Under the pieces are notes generated by a model that had not been told where the DNA came from, did no database searches, and saw only the letters and a program-made list of their open reading frames with translations. From positions 6,099,001 to 6,163,000 of the forward strand of contig NZ_CP054698.1 in the NCBI RefSeq assembly GCF_014023275.1: DNA of 64,000 nucleotides, written 5' to 3'. Every line of letters starts with the position of its first letter. Position 1 is the first letter of the stretch. A program made the translations under genes and the position numbers. The DNA comes from Nostoc edaphicum CCNP1411 (GTDB lineage Bacteria > Cyanobacteriota > Cyanobacteriia > Cyanobacteriales > Nostocaceae). Of this stretch, positions 42,332 to 51,821 are shown in pieces.

Positions 42332-43570
42332 ATGGAATCTCAAAAATCTCAAAGTATTGCCCGTCGGGGTTCAGTGCAGATTAAGAACTCTAACGGCAGC
42401 CTCCAATTAGTTTTTTCTCATCCTATTGTTACGCCGACGGGAGAGCTAAAAACCAAGCGTTTCTACCTTTCGACAAGGCACTACGATACAACTTTAGGAA
42501 GACATCAAGCATCGACTTTAGCGGCAACAATTCAGAGGGATATTGACTATGGAGAGTTTGATGCCAGTTTAGCTAAGTACAAACCAGCAGCTTCATTAAG
42601 CACCGTTAGCCCAATTACGCCAATTAGTCCTTCAGCTACGCCCCAATATGACTTGGGAGAATTATGGGAAAAATACGCTGAGTTTAAAAAACCACAGGTT
42701 AGTCCTTCTACTTATGCGGTTGACTACCGCAAGTATCGCAATCACATTGCTAAGTTACCAACTAAAACTTTAGATGATGCGATCGCAATTCGAGACTATT
42801 TACTTGCAAATCTCAGTGCTAATGCCGCCAAACGTACTTTGACAAATATAAATGCTTGCTGTGATTGGGCACTCAAGAGTCAGCTAATTGAATCAAATCC
42901 CTTTCAAAATATGGCAAAAGACATTCAGATGCCGAAGTCAGAATCAGCAGAATATGAAATTAATCCCTTTACTAAGGAAGAACGGGATAGCATAATTCAA
43001 GCATTTGAGGAGAGCAAACTCTACAACTACTATGCTCCTTTAGTAAAATTATTATTTTTTACTGGGTGCAGACCATCAGAAGCGATCGCTCTACAATGGA
43101 AGCATATCAGTGATAGATACATTACCTTTGAGCAAGCAATTACCATCAGTACTAAAGGGTTAGCTCTCAAAGATGGATTAAAAACCCAAAGCCAAAGACG
43201 TTTTCCGATTAATAATCAGCAACGTGAAATTTTAGACTCTATCAAACCTGAGAACTGTAACCCAGATGATTTTATCTTTAGAAGCAAGAAAGGCGGCATA
43301 GTAGACTTTGGAGATTTTCTCAATCATGCCTGGAAAGGTTACAAAAATCATCGTGGTACACATATAGATGGGATCGTAACTCAACTTGTAAAACAAGGTG
43401 TAGTAAGCGAATATCGCAAACCTTACCAATGCAGACACACTTTTATTACTCTTTGCCTGGAAGCTGATATTGATGCGAAGGATGTAGGAAGGTGGGTTGG
43501 TAACTCTCCAGAAATTATTTACAAGCATTACGCAGGTAATAAACGTAACCTACAAGTGCCAGAATTATAA
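42332..43570 (+). CDS. Second tyrosine integrase, paralogue, beyond attR
   Basis: A 412-aa integrase starting at ATG 42332 (an in-frame TTG at 42320 is possible). Its order is the same as in the 11230 integrase: an N-terminal arm-binding part ending in 'EFDASLAKYKP', a core-binding domain (about 100-190), an Arg box 'FTGCRPSEAIALQW', a box 2 'QCRHTFITL', 'RWVGNSPEIIYKHYAG' with the nucleophilic Tyr. It has a Ser/Thr/Pro linker (about 80-105) that the other lacks. It lies outside the 171-bp repeats, 230 bp after the rebuilt tRNA. It is either the integrase of a second element sharing the tRNA target or a remnant. No truncation is seen, so it should be active. Confidence 0.92.
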   Translation: MESQKSQSIARRGSVQIKNSNGSLQLVFSHPIVTPTGELKTKRFYLSTRHYDTTLGRHQASTLAATIQRDIDYGEFDASLAKYKPAASLSTVSPITPISPSATPQYDLGELWEKYAEFKKPQVSPSTYAVDYRKYRNHIAKLPTKTLDDAIAIRDYLLANLSANAAKRTLTNINACCDWALKSQLIESNPFQNMAKDIQMPKSESAEYEINPFTKEERDSIIQAFEESKLYNYYAPLVKLLFFTGCRPSEAIALQWKHISDRYITFEQAITISTKGLALKDGLKTQSQRRFPINNQQREILDSIKPENCNPDDFIFRSKKGGIVDFGDFLNHAWKGYKNHRGTHIDGIVTQLVKQGVVSEYRKPYQCRHTFITLCLEADIDAKDVGRWVGNSPEIIYKHYAGNKRNLQVPEL

Positions 43571-44017
43571 ATTTTTTGAATTAAAATATAGGCGATCGCC
43601 TAAAAAGCAATTGTATCAACAAAAAATACGGTGATCTAATAAAAGTAGCTTTTGCACCGAATGCTACCACTTATGATCACCTTGTTCATTAATTCTTACT
43701 ACGACAGTATATATAGATGTATTTATTGCCCTGCCATCTGCTTTTAACGCTACAAAGTCGATTTGGCTTAAGTCGATGCGTTGACTGTGGGATTCCTAAA
43801 TGACAAACTCTCCAGCAGTGATGGACAGATCCAACAGTTCCTCCACTTGTTCCATCACTTCGGACACATCAACTTCTGGTACTTCTGCTAGAATTTGGTC
43901 TTTGATTGCCTGCAAGTGGGCATTAATAGCACCCCGCCCCACTCCCTAAATCCTAAAGATGCAACTTGAATCCTGATAGCTTATTCTTTTGTTATCCAAA
44001 TACTAAGGATGCTTTAG
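43571..44017. other. Intergenic after second integrase, with a small minus-strand ORF
   Basis: On the minus strand 43942-43796 (GTG start) encodes 48 residues ending 'VEELLDLSITAGEFVI'. The frame is protein-like and may be the 3' remnant of a chromosomal gene. Apart from that no gene is seen. The interval contains one HIP1 site and the promoter side of the DUF1838 gene. Confidence 0.4.
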
Positions 44018-44833
44018 ATGGTTGCCCAAATCCAAGAACTTGAAGCGCAGCACTGGGTTAAAACTCGTTCTTCCCTCGACCCTAGCGAATCGACTTTCCT
44101 GATTTGGAAAGGTAAAATTTATGCCTTTATCCCCGGCGAAAAAAGACAACTTCTGTTTAAGATCATGGGATTGAGCGTTAGCAGGTGTATTCCCACAGCA
44201 GAAGGTAGCTGGGATTTTACTTCTAGGGAACTAACTTACTACCTCAACCCAAAAACAGATGAAGTCTTATCCAAATGGGAGAATCCTTGGACAGGCGAGA
44301 CAGTTCCGGTGATTCACGTTGCCAATAATCCAGTGCAAGGAAAGTTTGAGGGAAATTTCCCCGGACAAGTAGATGGTGACAGCACAACCTTCGTTTTTGA
44401 TATATTTCCCTATTACCCCAATCCCCTAGCAGACGATCGCAAATTTGCCGAATATAGCCCTAATCCAATTTATCAGGCGGCGGAATTGTTTAAATTAACA
44501 GTGCCAACCGCAGATTTATTCAACCCAGCCCTTTCCTCAGTTTCCGAACTCAAACTGAGTTGGGATCGGATTGGTCAATGGCTTCCCTGGATGAAAATGG
44601 GCGATCGCCCCGGTCAACTGATCTATAGTGCTGTAGGTAGCAAAGTCAATGGTTTAACAGAACTACCCCCACTGCTGCAAGACGAAATTAATAACCGTAT
44701 TCCTCTATATAAACAAGCCCCAAAAGAATTGATAGATGGAGAAGATATGACTTCCTGGTTATACTTCCAAAAGCATTTTCCAGCTTACTTGGCTGGTGAA
44801 ATCTTTCCGCTTCCCCAAGCGGAAGAATTATAA
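44018..44833 (+). CDS. DUF1838 family protein
   Basis: A 271-aa soluble protein with the DUF1838 pattern: 'FLIWKGKIYAFIPGEKRQLLFKIMGLSVSRC' (about 28-58), 'RELTYYLNPKTDEVLSKWENPWTGE' (about 72-96) and a Trp/Tyr-rich C-terminal part ('DMTSWLYFQKHFPAYLAG'). The biochemical role of the family is unknown. Its TAA stop is used as the target duplication of a MITE, so the insertion left the coding sequence intact. It is preceded by a weak purine stretch. Confidence 0.75.
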   Translation: MVAQIQELEAQHWVKTRSSLDPSESTFLIWKGKIYAFIPGEKRQLLFKIMGLSVSRCIPTAEGSWDFTSRELTYYLNPKTDEVLSKWENPWTGETVPVIHVANNPVQGKFEGNFPGQVDGDSTTFVFDIFPYYPNPLADDRKFAEYSPNPIYQAAELFKLTVPTADLFNPALSSVSELKLSWDRIGQWLPWMKMGDRPGQLIYSAVGSKVNGLTELPPLLQDEINNRIPLYKQAPKELIDGEDMTSWLYFQKHFPAYLAGEIFPLPQAEEL

Positions 44834-45193
44834 GGGACTTCCAAATAAAAAAACATCCCAAATTTTCTTGTGGGATGGGTGTCCCCACCATAGGTGTCAA
44901 GTTAAGCTCAAACTTCCTATGTCAATAAGCATTTATCCTTAACAATTTGGTTTTAAAGGGACAAAAAACGAACTTTTTCAGGGACTATTAATGATTTGTT
45001 TATTAGCACCACTCCCAGCGTGCGTATAAAAGTCAGAAAAAGTTCACCTTTATACTTCGTTCCTAACAAAACCTATCGTTGACCAATGGGTTTTAACCTT
45101 AAGTTGACACTAATGGTGTCCCCACCCGTCCCAGATTTAGGGCGCTCATGTTGCCCACCCCACAAAATGGATAATTTATTTCTTGGAAGTCCC
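44834..45193. mobile_element. MITE with GGGACTTCCAA ends and TAA target duplication, carrying a nested MITE
   Basis: The outer element has terminal inverted repeats GGGACTTCCAA...TTGGAAGTCCC and is flanked by TAA (44831-44833, 45194-45196). Inside, at 44890-45114, a second element has imperfect terminal inverted repeats (TAGGTGTCAAGTTAAG and CTTAAGTTGACACTA) and is flanked by the 12-bp direct repeat GGTGTCCCCACC (44878-44889 and 45115-45126). No transposase gene is encoded in either. Confidence 0.85.
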
Positions 45194-45298
45194 TAACCTC
45201 TTGGCGATCGCTGAATTGGGGATTGGAGACAAGCAGATAAGGCAACTAGAGAAATAACCCAATGCCCAATGCCCAATGCCCAATGCCCCATACCCAAT

Positions 45299-46318
45299 TC
45301 ACTCTTCACCTGAACAATCAAATAGATGTAAACCTAACCGTTGGGAAAGTTCTTCACACACTTTTACCCCCCGCACACTATTACCACGCACATCCAACAG
45401 GGGCGAAAAAACTCCAATGCCCATCTTATTGGGTACAACTGCCATAATCCCGCCAGTAACACCGCTTTTCGCCGGAAACCCAATTTTGTAAGCCCACTCA
45501 CCTGCAAAGTTATACATCCCACAGGTATACATAACACTCAGAATATCTTTGATGTAACGCTTATCTACCGCCCGTTCTTTGGTGATGGGATTAATACCTC
45601 TGTTGGCAAGCGTGGCCGCCATCACTGCTAAGTCTTGACAATTCACCATCACAGCACACTGCTGGAAATAAAGATCCAGCGCCTCTTCAATGTTCCGGTC
45701 AATCATGCCAAAGTTAAGCATTAGATGCGCCATTGCGCGGTTCCGATGGCCTGTACTCCGTTCTGAGGTAAAAACTGAAATGTCAACGAATACGTCCCGG
45801 CCAATATATCGCCGAAACATATCTAGCACTCGGTTGAGGCGTTCGGTGGGGCCGGAACCTTTAATTAAGCTAGTGGTTGCGATCGCTCCAGCATTTACCA
45901 TTGGATTATAAGGTCGCTTCGATTGCTCATCCAAAATAATCGCGTTGAATGCATCCCCCGTCGGTTCCACACCAACTCTAGTCAAAACATAATCCCGTCC
46001 ATGATCTTCTAAGGCCAGTCCATAAGCAAACACCTTGGAAATTGACTGAATCGTAAAAAGTTGCTCGTAGTCCCCAACGTTGTAAACCTGACCATCTACT
46101 GTCACAATACAAATGCTGAACGAGTCCGGGTTTGCCTTTGCCAGTTCGGGAATGTATTTCGCTACTGCACCTTCCCGCAGCGACTTGTACTGGGAATGCA
46201 AATCGTTGAGAACAGCTAATAATGGCGATGGTTCTATTTCTAAATCTCCTTGATTTGTCATTAGGCTGATAGCATTTCCAAAATACTCACTATATATAGT
46301 AGGGGTGCAGATGTACAT
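45299..46318 (-). CDS. glsA: Glutaminase A
   Basis: A serine-dependent glutaminase that hydrolyses L-glutamine to glutamate and ammonia in the cytoplasm. The catalytic motif SxxK is seen as 'TIQSISKVF' (Ser92, Lys95), with further family sequence '[16 protein letters not shown]', '[19 protein letters not shown]' and '[19 protein letters not shown]'. At 339 aa from 46318 it is slightly long; ATG 46261 (Met20) gives 320 aa, closer to the family length, and is preferred. Its 3' end abuts a CAATGCC heptamer array (45262-45292), a common cyanobacterial tandem repeat. Confidence 0.93.
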   Translation of the reverse strand: MYICTPTIYSEYFGNAISLMTNQGDLEIEPSPLLAVLNDLHSQYKSLREGAVAKYIPELAKANPDSFSICIVTVDGQVYNVGDYEQLFTIQSISKVFAYGLALEDHGRDYVLTRVGVEPTGDAFNAIILDEQSKRPYNPMVNAGAIATTSLIKGSGPTERLNRVLDMFRRYIGRDVFVDISVFTSERSTGHRNRAMAHLMLNFGMIDRNIEEALDLYFQQCAVMVNCQDLAVMAATLANRGINPITKERAVDKRYIKDILSVMYTCGMYNFAGEWAYKIGFPAKSGVTGGIMAVVPNKMGIGVFSPLLDVRGNSVRGVKVCEELSQRLGLHLFDCSGEE

Positions 46319-47099
46319 CCCTAGAGTTACAAAGATTTTGTCAAAAACAGCTTGCTCTCAAAAATCCTACTTGAGCAATTACTGAGGGCAAAAAAGATGA
46401 ACTGTATTTTTTGATACGCATAAAATCTTTTGCCCAAGCGATCGCGAAGTTTTCTTAACTTTTGAGTCATTAATCCTGAAAAATATTAAGTTGAGTATCC
46501 TCCTTTTTTTTATACTCAGCAATACTAGATACAAAAGTAATATTTATTACTAATCTAAGTCTAGTCATGGAGAATAAAAGTGATGATTAATGTAAGTAGA
46601 AAAAACTTGGAAACAAGATATTAAACTCAAACTAATTTACATAGTTATTTCACATGTAACTCATATCACGACTTATTCATAGATAAATCTAAATATTTGA
46701 TTAAATAAGTGATTTTAAGTATTTATGCCGATGCCATTTAATTAAAGTTATATTATATCCTTATAGGAAATATTCAAAAAAGATGTGATATAGAATACAC
46801 GAAGAGTTACGAGCCTTTAGAACCGATGTGAGTGGGGTATCGTCACTTTAGCGTGAAATAAACGTAAAGTTTTTTTAAGAAATTTTTGACTTGCCGAAAA
46901 AAACGTTACATAGCCAAAGTCCGCATTTGAGAAAGGTTTCACCCTGAAAATTGGAATTGGAATTTGAGAAAGGGGCCGATAGTTACGCTAAAACCCTGAT
47001 CCCCAAGCTAAAAGGTTCGTGTTAGTCTGTTGCAGTTAAGAACAACAAAGTGAAAACGGAACGATTTCGAGTTTTTCAGAAGGGAAATCACTTTCATTA
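46319..47099. other. Gene-free interval and long leader upstream of rlpA
   Basis: No ORF is supported across 780 bp. It is AT-rich from 46450 to 46800. The last 250 bp before rlpA contain GC-richer, structured-looking sequence (GGGGCCGATAG...CTGATCCCC around 46974-47003), so the rlpA mRNA may have a long regulated 5' leader. I could not match a riboswitch family. Confidence 0.4.
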
Positions 47100-47159
47100 G
47101 TGAAAAATCCCGCAAGTTATAAAACTTTAAGTTCTACAGTCGCTTTCAAAAACGGACGC

Positions 47160-48263
47160 ATGAATCAAAGACATTTGTGGACTATTGTTACCCTGTTTCT
47201 GACTGTTTTGGGAATCCCCTCAGTCGGTTGCACTCAAACCACCAAGGGAAATGCGCTAGCATCGCAAAAATCACCCGCCCCTGATGTGGTTAAGGTGGGA
47301 GAGTACCAATCCAGAGCAGGGAAACAAACCTTGGATGCTGTGATTACAGAAATTCATCCTCACGACATTAAAGGACGTAAGGCGGCAACCCTTTTTATCA
47401 GAAATATACCTGTTTTAACCTTTTTGAGTTCTGTATCAAATACGAATCTTGAAACGAAAAAAGTTGGTGAAATTGGAAATACTAGGGGCGTACAAAAGTA
47501 CGCCCTTATTGCTAGTAATTCATCAAATGCACTGAATTCTGGCAACGTCACAGATGTAAGTAACCAGATTAGTTCCGCCGACAATGACCCGGTTCAGATA
47601 GCTGGTGTAATAGCAGCTAAGATCAACCAGTTGAATCGGGAAAATGTGGACGGGAGTAAGATTACCGTAAGCTGGAAAGCAGGGGAAAAATCTACTGGCA
47701 ATCAAGCGCAAAACAAAAGCGCTCCCCTCCAGCAAAATAGCGATCGCTATGTAATCAAAATTAATGGCGAAGAATTGGTCGAAATCAACGAAGGTACGCG
47801 ACTAGCAGATAGCACCAACAATCTGGCGCAAGATGCTTTGCAAGCAACCAATCGTCTGCGGAGGCTATTAGGTAATGCATCTCCCCTAAAAGAGATTGCG
47901 AATATGCCAGTGCGTCAACCAATATCAATGCCAAAGCAGCCTCAGCAAATTGCCGTCGGCTCTGTGCAAGCCACCTTGAGAGGTATAGCTTCTTTTTATG
48001 GCTATGACTTTGCTGGTAATCCCACTGCTAGCGGTCAGAGATTTAACCCTGAAGGAATGACTGCCGCTCATCGCAGCTTACCCTTTGGTACAAAAGTCCG
48101 TGTAACCAACACCCGCAATGGTCGTTCTGTAGTGCTACGGATTAATGATCGAGGCCCATTCATTCGGGGTCGAATCATTGACGTGTCTACTGGCGCGGCT
48201 AGAGTTTTGGGAATGATGGGCAGTGGCATAGCACCAGTACAAGTTGAAGTCTTGGGAAAATAA
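47160..48263 (+). CDS. rlpA: Septal-ring lytic transglycosylase RlpA family protein
   Basis: A 367-aa protein from ATG 47160 (a GTG at 47100 adds 20 residues without obvious function). It has an N-terminal signal peptide ('WTIVTLFLTVLGIPSVGC', possibly lipoprotein-like with the Cys), a long variable periplasmic region, and the RlpA double-psi beta barrel at the C-terminus ('ASFYGYDFAGNPTASGQRFN', 'AHRSLPFGTKVRVTN', 'VVLRINDRGPFIRGRIIDVS'). RlpA cleaves peptidoglycan strands lacking stem peptides. The same domain occurs inside the tape-measure protein at 17867. Monocistronic by spacing. Confidence 0.9.
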   Translation: MNQRHLWTIVTLFLTVLGIPSVGCTQTTKGNALASQKSPAPDVVKVGEYQSRAGKQTLDAVITEIHPHDIKGRKAATLFIRNIPVLTFLSSVSNTNLETKKVGEIGNTRGVQKYALIASNSSNALNSGNVTDVSNQISSADNDPVQIAGVIAAKINQLNRENVDGSKITVSWKAGEKSTGNQAQNKSAPLQQNSDRYVIKINGEELVEINEGTRLADSTNNLAQDALQATNRLRRLLGNASPLKEIANMPVRQPISMPKQPQQIAVGSVQATLRGIASFYGYDFAGNPTASGQRFNPEGMTAAHRSLPFGTKVRVTNTRNGRSVVLRINDRGPFIRGRIIDVSTGAARVLGMMGSGIAPVQVEVLGK

Positions 48264-48308
48264 TTATTAGGCAATAGGCAATAGGCAATAGGGAGTAGAG
48301 ATAGATTT

Positions 48309-48349
48309 TACCAATGCCCAATGCCCAATGCCCAATGCCCAATGCCCAA
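48309..48349. repeat. Tandem CAATGCC heptamer array
   Basis: About six tandem copies of the heptamer CCAATGC lie just upstream of panC. The same heptamer array stands at 45262-45292 beside glsA, and GGCAATA copies precede it at 48270. Confidence 0.9.
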
Positions 48350-48452
48350 TTCAAGTTCCGTATCACTTAATTCCCCTAGTTCAATCATCTCTTCCCTCTA
48401 TTTCAGATATAAACTAACGGGGGAGGGATCGATAAGAACTAGGGGTATTTTT

Positions 48453-50057
48453 GTGCGCCTGCTGACAACAGTCGCAGCTTTACGCTGCTATTTAACTAAA
48501 CGCTACTCAGAAAACAAGCTGATTGCGGTTACTGAGGATCTGAGACTAGATGAGATGACTGGCTGGTATCAGACGGCGGTCGGTCTGGTGCCAACGATGG
48601 GGAATTTACATCAAGGCCATTTAAGCTTAATCCAACGGGCGCGGCAAGAAAATTCTACGGTGATTGTGAGTATTTTCGTCAATCCTCTGCAATTTGCTCC
48701 CAATGAGGATTTTCAACGCTACCCCCGCACTTTAGAGCAAGACCAACAACTTTGCGAACAAGCTGGGGTAGATGCTATTTTCGCACCGACTCCGGAAGAT
48801 ATGGCAGTTCCCCAGAAGAGTATACAAGAATCAAAAGTTACACAAGTTATCCCCCCATCTGCTATGATAACAGGCTTGTGTGGTCGTTCTCGGCAAGGTC
48901 ACTTTCAAGGTGTCGCTACGATTGTGACCAAACTTTTCAACTTGGTACAGCCTGACCGTGCCTACTTTGGTCAAAAGGATGGTCAGCAACTGGCAATTAT
49001 TAAACGCTTAGTAGCTGATTTAAATTTGCCAGTAGAAATTGTTGCTTGTCCAACAGTGCGGGAAGGGTCGGGTCTTGCCTTCAGTTCTCGTAATCAATAT
49101 TTGACTGCAACGGCAAAAGAGGAAGCAGCGGTATTATATCGCGGCTTGCGACGGGCCCAAGCCGCGTTTCGGGCAGGCGATCGCGATCGCGACAAGTTGA
49201 TAGCAGTGGTACAGCAAGAAGTGGCAATGGTCAGCACGGTCTCAGTGGAATATATTGAATTGGTTGAACCGACTACGTTGATGTCTTTAGAAAAAGTTGA
49301 GGAGGAAGGAATGTTGGCGATCGCAGCTCGTCTTGGTGCTACACGTTTGATTGACAATACGATATTGCGCGATCGTCAACCCATTATCGCCATTGATGGC
49401 CCAGCTGGGGCTGGAAAGTCCACGGTGGCGCGGCAAGTGGCAGCAAACCTGGGTTTAGTGTATTTAGATACAGGAGCAATGTACCGTGCTGTCACTTGGT
49501 TAGTATTACAAAAGGGGATTGCGATTGATGATGAGTGTGCGATCGCTGAATTAACTAACCAGTGTAAAATCGAACTTACTCCTAATCAGGATTTACAATC
49601 TTCTGTGCGGGTTTGGATTGATGGTACTGATGTTACCCAGGCAATTCGCACCATTGAGGTCACTTCTCAAGTATCTGCGATCGCAGCACAAAGCGCTGTC
49701 CGTCAAGCACTGGTTAAACAGCAGCAAAACTGGGGTAAAAGAGGTGGTTTAGTAGCTGAGGGTCGGGATATCGGTACTCATGTTTTCCCCGACGCCGAAG
49801 TGAAAATCTTCTTAACCGCTTCTGTCAGTGAACGCGCCCGTCGCCGCCAGCAAGACTTTCACAAACAAGGTCAGCCCGAAGTGAGTTTAGAGCAGCTAGA
49901 ACACGACATTGCCGAACGTGACTGGAAAGATAGTACACGCAAAGTTTCTCCTTTGCAAAAAGCAGCCGATGCGATCGAAGTTGTAACCGACGGTTTAAAC
50001 ACTTTTGAAGTCACAGCACAAATCGTTAATTATTACCAGCAGCATTTATCTCAGTAG
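48453..50057 (+). CDS. panC/cmk: Bifunctional pantoate-beta-alanine ligase / cytidylate kinase
   Basis: A fused enzyme typical of cyanobacteria. The PanC domain (about 1-285) condenses pantoate and beta-alanine to pantothenate using ATP ('VGLVPTMGNLHQGHLSLI', 'VVSIFVNPLQFAPNEDF', 'RLVADLNLPVEIVACPTVREGSGLAFSSRN'). The Cmk domain (about 310-534) phosphorylates CMP/dCMP ('IAIDGPAGAGKSTVARQVA', 'DTGAMYRAVTW', 'RDIGTHVFPDAEVKIFL'). The frame stays open upstream to 48321, but the first residues are encoded by the heptamer array, so GTG 48453 (start MRLLTTVAALRCYL) is preferred. That gives 534 aa, the usual length. Confidence 0.95.
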   Translation: MRLLTTVAALRCYLTKRYSENKLIAVTEDLRLDEMTGWYQTAVGLVPTMGNLHQGHLSLIQRARQENSTVIVSIFVNPLQFAPNEDFQRYPRTLEQDQQLCEQAGVDAIFAPTPEDMAVPQKSIQESKVTQVIPPSAMITGLCGRSRQGHFQGVATIVTKLFNLVQPDRAYFGQKDGQQLAIIKRLVADLNLPVEIVACPTVREGSGLAFSSRNQYLTATAKEEAAVLYRGLRRAQAAFRAGDRDRDKLIAVVQQEVAMVSTVSVEYIELVEPTTLMSLEKVEEEGMLAIAARLGATRLIDNTILRDRQPIIAIDGPAGAGKSTVARQVAANLGLVYLDTGAMYRAVTWLVLQKGIAIDDECAIAELTNQCKIELTPNQDLQSSVRVWIDGTDVTQAIRTIEVTSQVSAIAAQSAVRQALVKQQQNWGKRGGLVAEGRDIGTHVFPDAEVKIFLTASVSERARRRQQDFHKQGQPEVSLEQLEHDIAERDWKDSTRKVSPLQKAADAIEVVTDGLNTFEVTAQIVNYYQQHLSQ

Positions 50058-50556
50058 TAATGACCGCTATTTGCTGTTAGTGTTTTAGTCTCAAAGGGTG
50101 GTGGGTGAGTGATTCTTCACTTACCATCCTCAGAACTGCATTTTAAAACAAAATCAATAATTTGACTATTGGCTATGTTTCTTGTAAATCAAGATTTGTA
50201 TTTTAGATTTTATATTTATTCAAATAATTAACTCATCTCGCTTGCGACTGATTTCTCACATCGAAATTAATCCTACTAAAGGTGGAAGTATCAAAGCTTG
50301 AATTGCTAAATGCTAATTAATTATTGGCTTTTTCCTATGAAGTATTAGCCATTTTTATTTATAGTCATGAATTCCTAGCGATTTGACTTATCACCGAAGT
50401 ACTTTGTTTTCGTATTCACTTTGGTAGTAGAATGACGATGTTAAGTTTTATGTTCCATCATTAAAGACATAAAACCACCAAAAATGAAAGCTGTTAATTT
50501 CCCAAGCTTCTGCAATAGCTTTTAACTGGAAACCGGTAAAGAGAGGATTTCACACA
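50058..50556. other. Gene-free interval between panC/cmk and sodB
   Basis: A hairpin of GGTGGGTGAGTGA with TCACTTACCATCC near 50098-50130 probably terminates panC/cmk. The rest is AT-rich, with no gene; the last 100 bp should hold the sodB promoter, and GAGAGGA precedes the sodB start. Confidence 0.6.
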
Positions 50557-51159
50557 ATGGTATTTGTACAGCCCCCCCTACCTTTTGACAAGAATGCTCT
50601 AGAGCCACATGGCATGAAAGCTGAAACTTTCGAGTATCACTATGGCAAGCATCACAAAGCTTACGTAGACAACCTCAACAAGCTAACTGAAGGTACAGAA
50701 CTTGCTGATAAGTCTCTTGAAGAAGTGATCAAAATTTCTTTCCAAGACTCCTCTAAAGCGGGAATCTTCAATAATGCTGCCCAAGTTTGGAACCATACCT
50801 TCTTTTGGAATTCTTTGAAGCCAGGCGGTGGCGGCGCACCCACAGGTGATCTCGCAGCCAAAATCGATAAAGATTTTGGTAGCTTTGATAAATTCAAAGA
50901 AGAGTTCTCTAACGCGGCCGCAACTCAATTTGGCAGTGGATGGTCTTGGCTCATCGATGATGGTGGTACGCTGAAGGTGATCAAAACACCCAATGCAGAA
51001 AACCCTCTAGCTCATGGTAAGAAGGCACTCCTAACCTTAGATGTTTGGGAACATGCCTACTACATTGATTATAGAAATGCCCGTCCGGCGTTCATCAAGA
51101 ATTTCTTAGAAAACTTGGTCAACTGGGACTTTGCTGCTGAAAACTTGGCTAAAGCTTAA
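50557..51159 (+). CDS. sodB: Superoxide dismutase [Fe]
   Basis: A 200-aa iron superoxide dismutase, cytoplasmic, converting superoxide to hydrogen peroxide and oxygen. Metal-ligand signatures are present: 'TFEYHYGKHHKAYVDNLN' (His28), 'AAQVWNHTFFWNS' and the DxWEHAYY box 'LDVWEHAYYIDY' near residue 160. The AAATQFGSGW stretch with Gln supports iron rather than manganese. The ATG is preceded by AGAGAGGA at 9-15 nt. The length and start fit the family. Monocistronic. Confidence 0.96.
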   Translation: MVFVQPPLPFDKNALEPHGMKAETFEYHYGKHHKAYVDNLNKLTEGTELADKSLEEVIKISFQDSSKAGIFNNAAQVWNHTFFWNSLKPGGGGAPTGDLAAKIDKDFGSFDKFKEEFSNAAATQFGSGWSWLIDDGGTLKVIKTPNAENPLAHGKKALLTLDVWEHAYYIDYRNARPAFIKNFLENLVNWDFAAENLAKA

Positions 51160-51298
51160 TTAATTGCCAGTTTTGACCTGGCTGCGATACGGCTACGTGG
51201 CTTGTGCCAGATATGTAAAGTAGAAATAATCAGTTAACACCCTTGTCAGCAGTCACGACAGTAGTGTGTCAAGTTTAAATTGATGGGTAAGCAAGTTC

Positions 51299-51347
51299 GT
51301 AGTAAGGACTTTAGTCCTTATTTTCTAAGCACTAAAGTGCTTACTAC
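51299..51347. repeat. Double palindrome (MITE-like)
   Basis: AAGGACTTTAGTCCTT and AAGCACTAAAGTGCTT stand side by side within outer GTAGTAAG/CTTACTAC ends. The stretch can fold into a double hairpin and may terminate sodB transcription. The neighbouring 51160-51474 interval has no gene. Confidence 0.8.
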
Positions 51348-51474
51348 AAACCCTGAAAACTAGCTTGACAAAGTACCAGTATCGTGGCTGTTTTTGGTTG
51401 GGCGTTGAGAGGATAGGGGAGATGGGGGAGATGGGGGAGCAGAAAATTTATATGAAAATAAAAATATAAAATAT

Positions 51475-51690
51475 ATGGATAATATGGATAGCAAAGAACT
51501 AGCGCAATACATCGAAGCTACGAATAGCATCTCTAAACCTTGGGTATTGGTACAACTGCGCCTCAAGAAATTGCAAGAGCGTCGAGCCACCCTTACAAAC
51601 GATGTTTACACCAAAGAATTAGAAGATATTTACCAAGACTTGATGAATTTGGGGGAATGGTGGCGCGGTATTGAAGATGAGGTATTTTGA
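51475..51690 (+). CDS. Conserved cyanobacterial small protein (71 aa)
   Basis: A small acidic helical protein without a known function. The body 'KPWVLVQLRLKKLQERRATLTNDVYTKELEDIYQDLMNLGEWWRG' is a strong amphipathic helix pattern. A second ATG (Met4) is possible. It is followed by repeats (AGACGTGATTAATCGCGTCT at 51742 and 51776) and is not linked to the next gene. Confidence 0.65.
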   Translation: MDNMDSKELAQYIEATNSISKPWVLVQLRLKKLQERRATLTNDVYTKELEDIYQDLMNLGEWWRGIEDEVF

Positions 51691-51821
51691 GGTATTTTAA
51701 AGTGAGGAGTTATGAGTTTTCCTAACTTTTAACTCTTGTACAGACGTGATTAATCGCGTCTCTTAACTCTTGCACAGACGTGATTAATCGCGTCTCTACT
51801 CCTAACTTAAAACGCAACCTG

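Noticed and set aside
46800..47099. c-di-AMP (ydaO) riboswitch before rlpA
   Set aside because: Such riboswitches often precede cell-wall genes, but I could not align the conserved core by eye.
47100..47159. GTG 47100 as the rlpA start
   Set aside because: ATG 47160 directly precedes a regular signal peptide; the extra 20 residues would disturb it.
48321..48452. ATG 48321 as the panC start
   Set aside because: The first codons are the heptamer repeat CCAATGC; family homology begins near GTG 48453.
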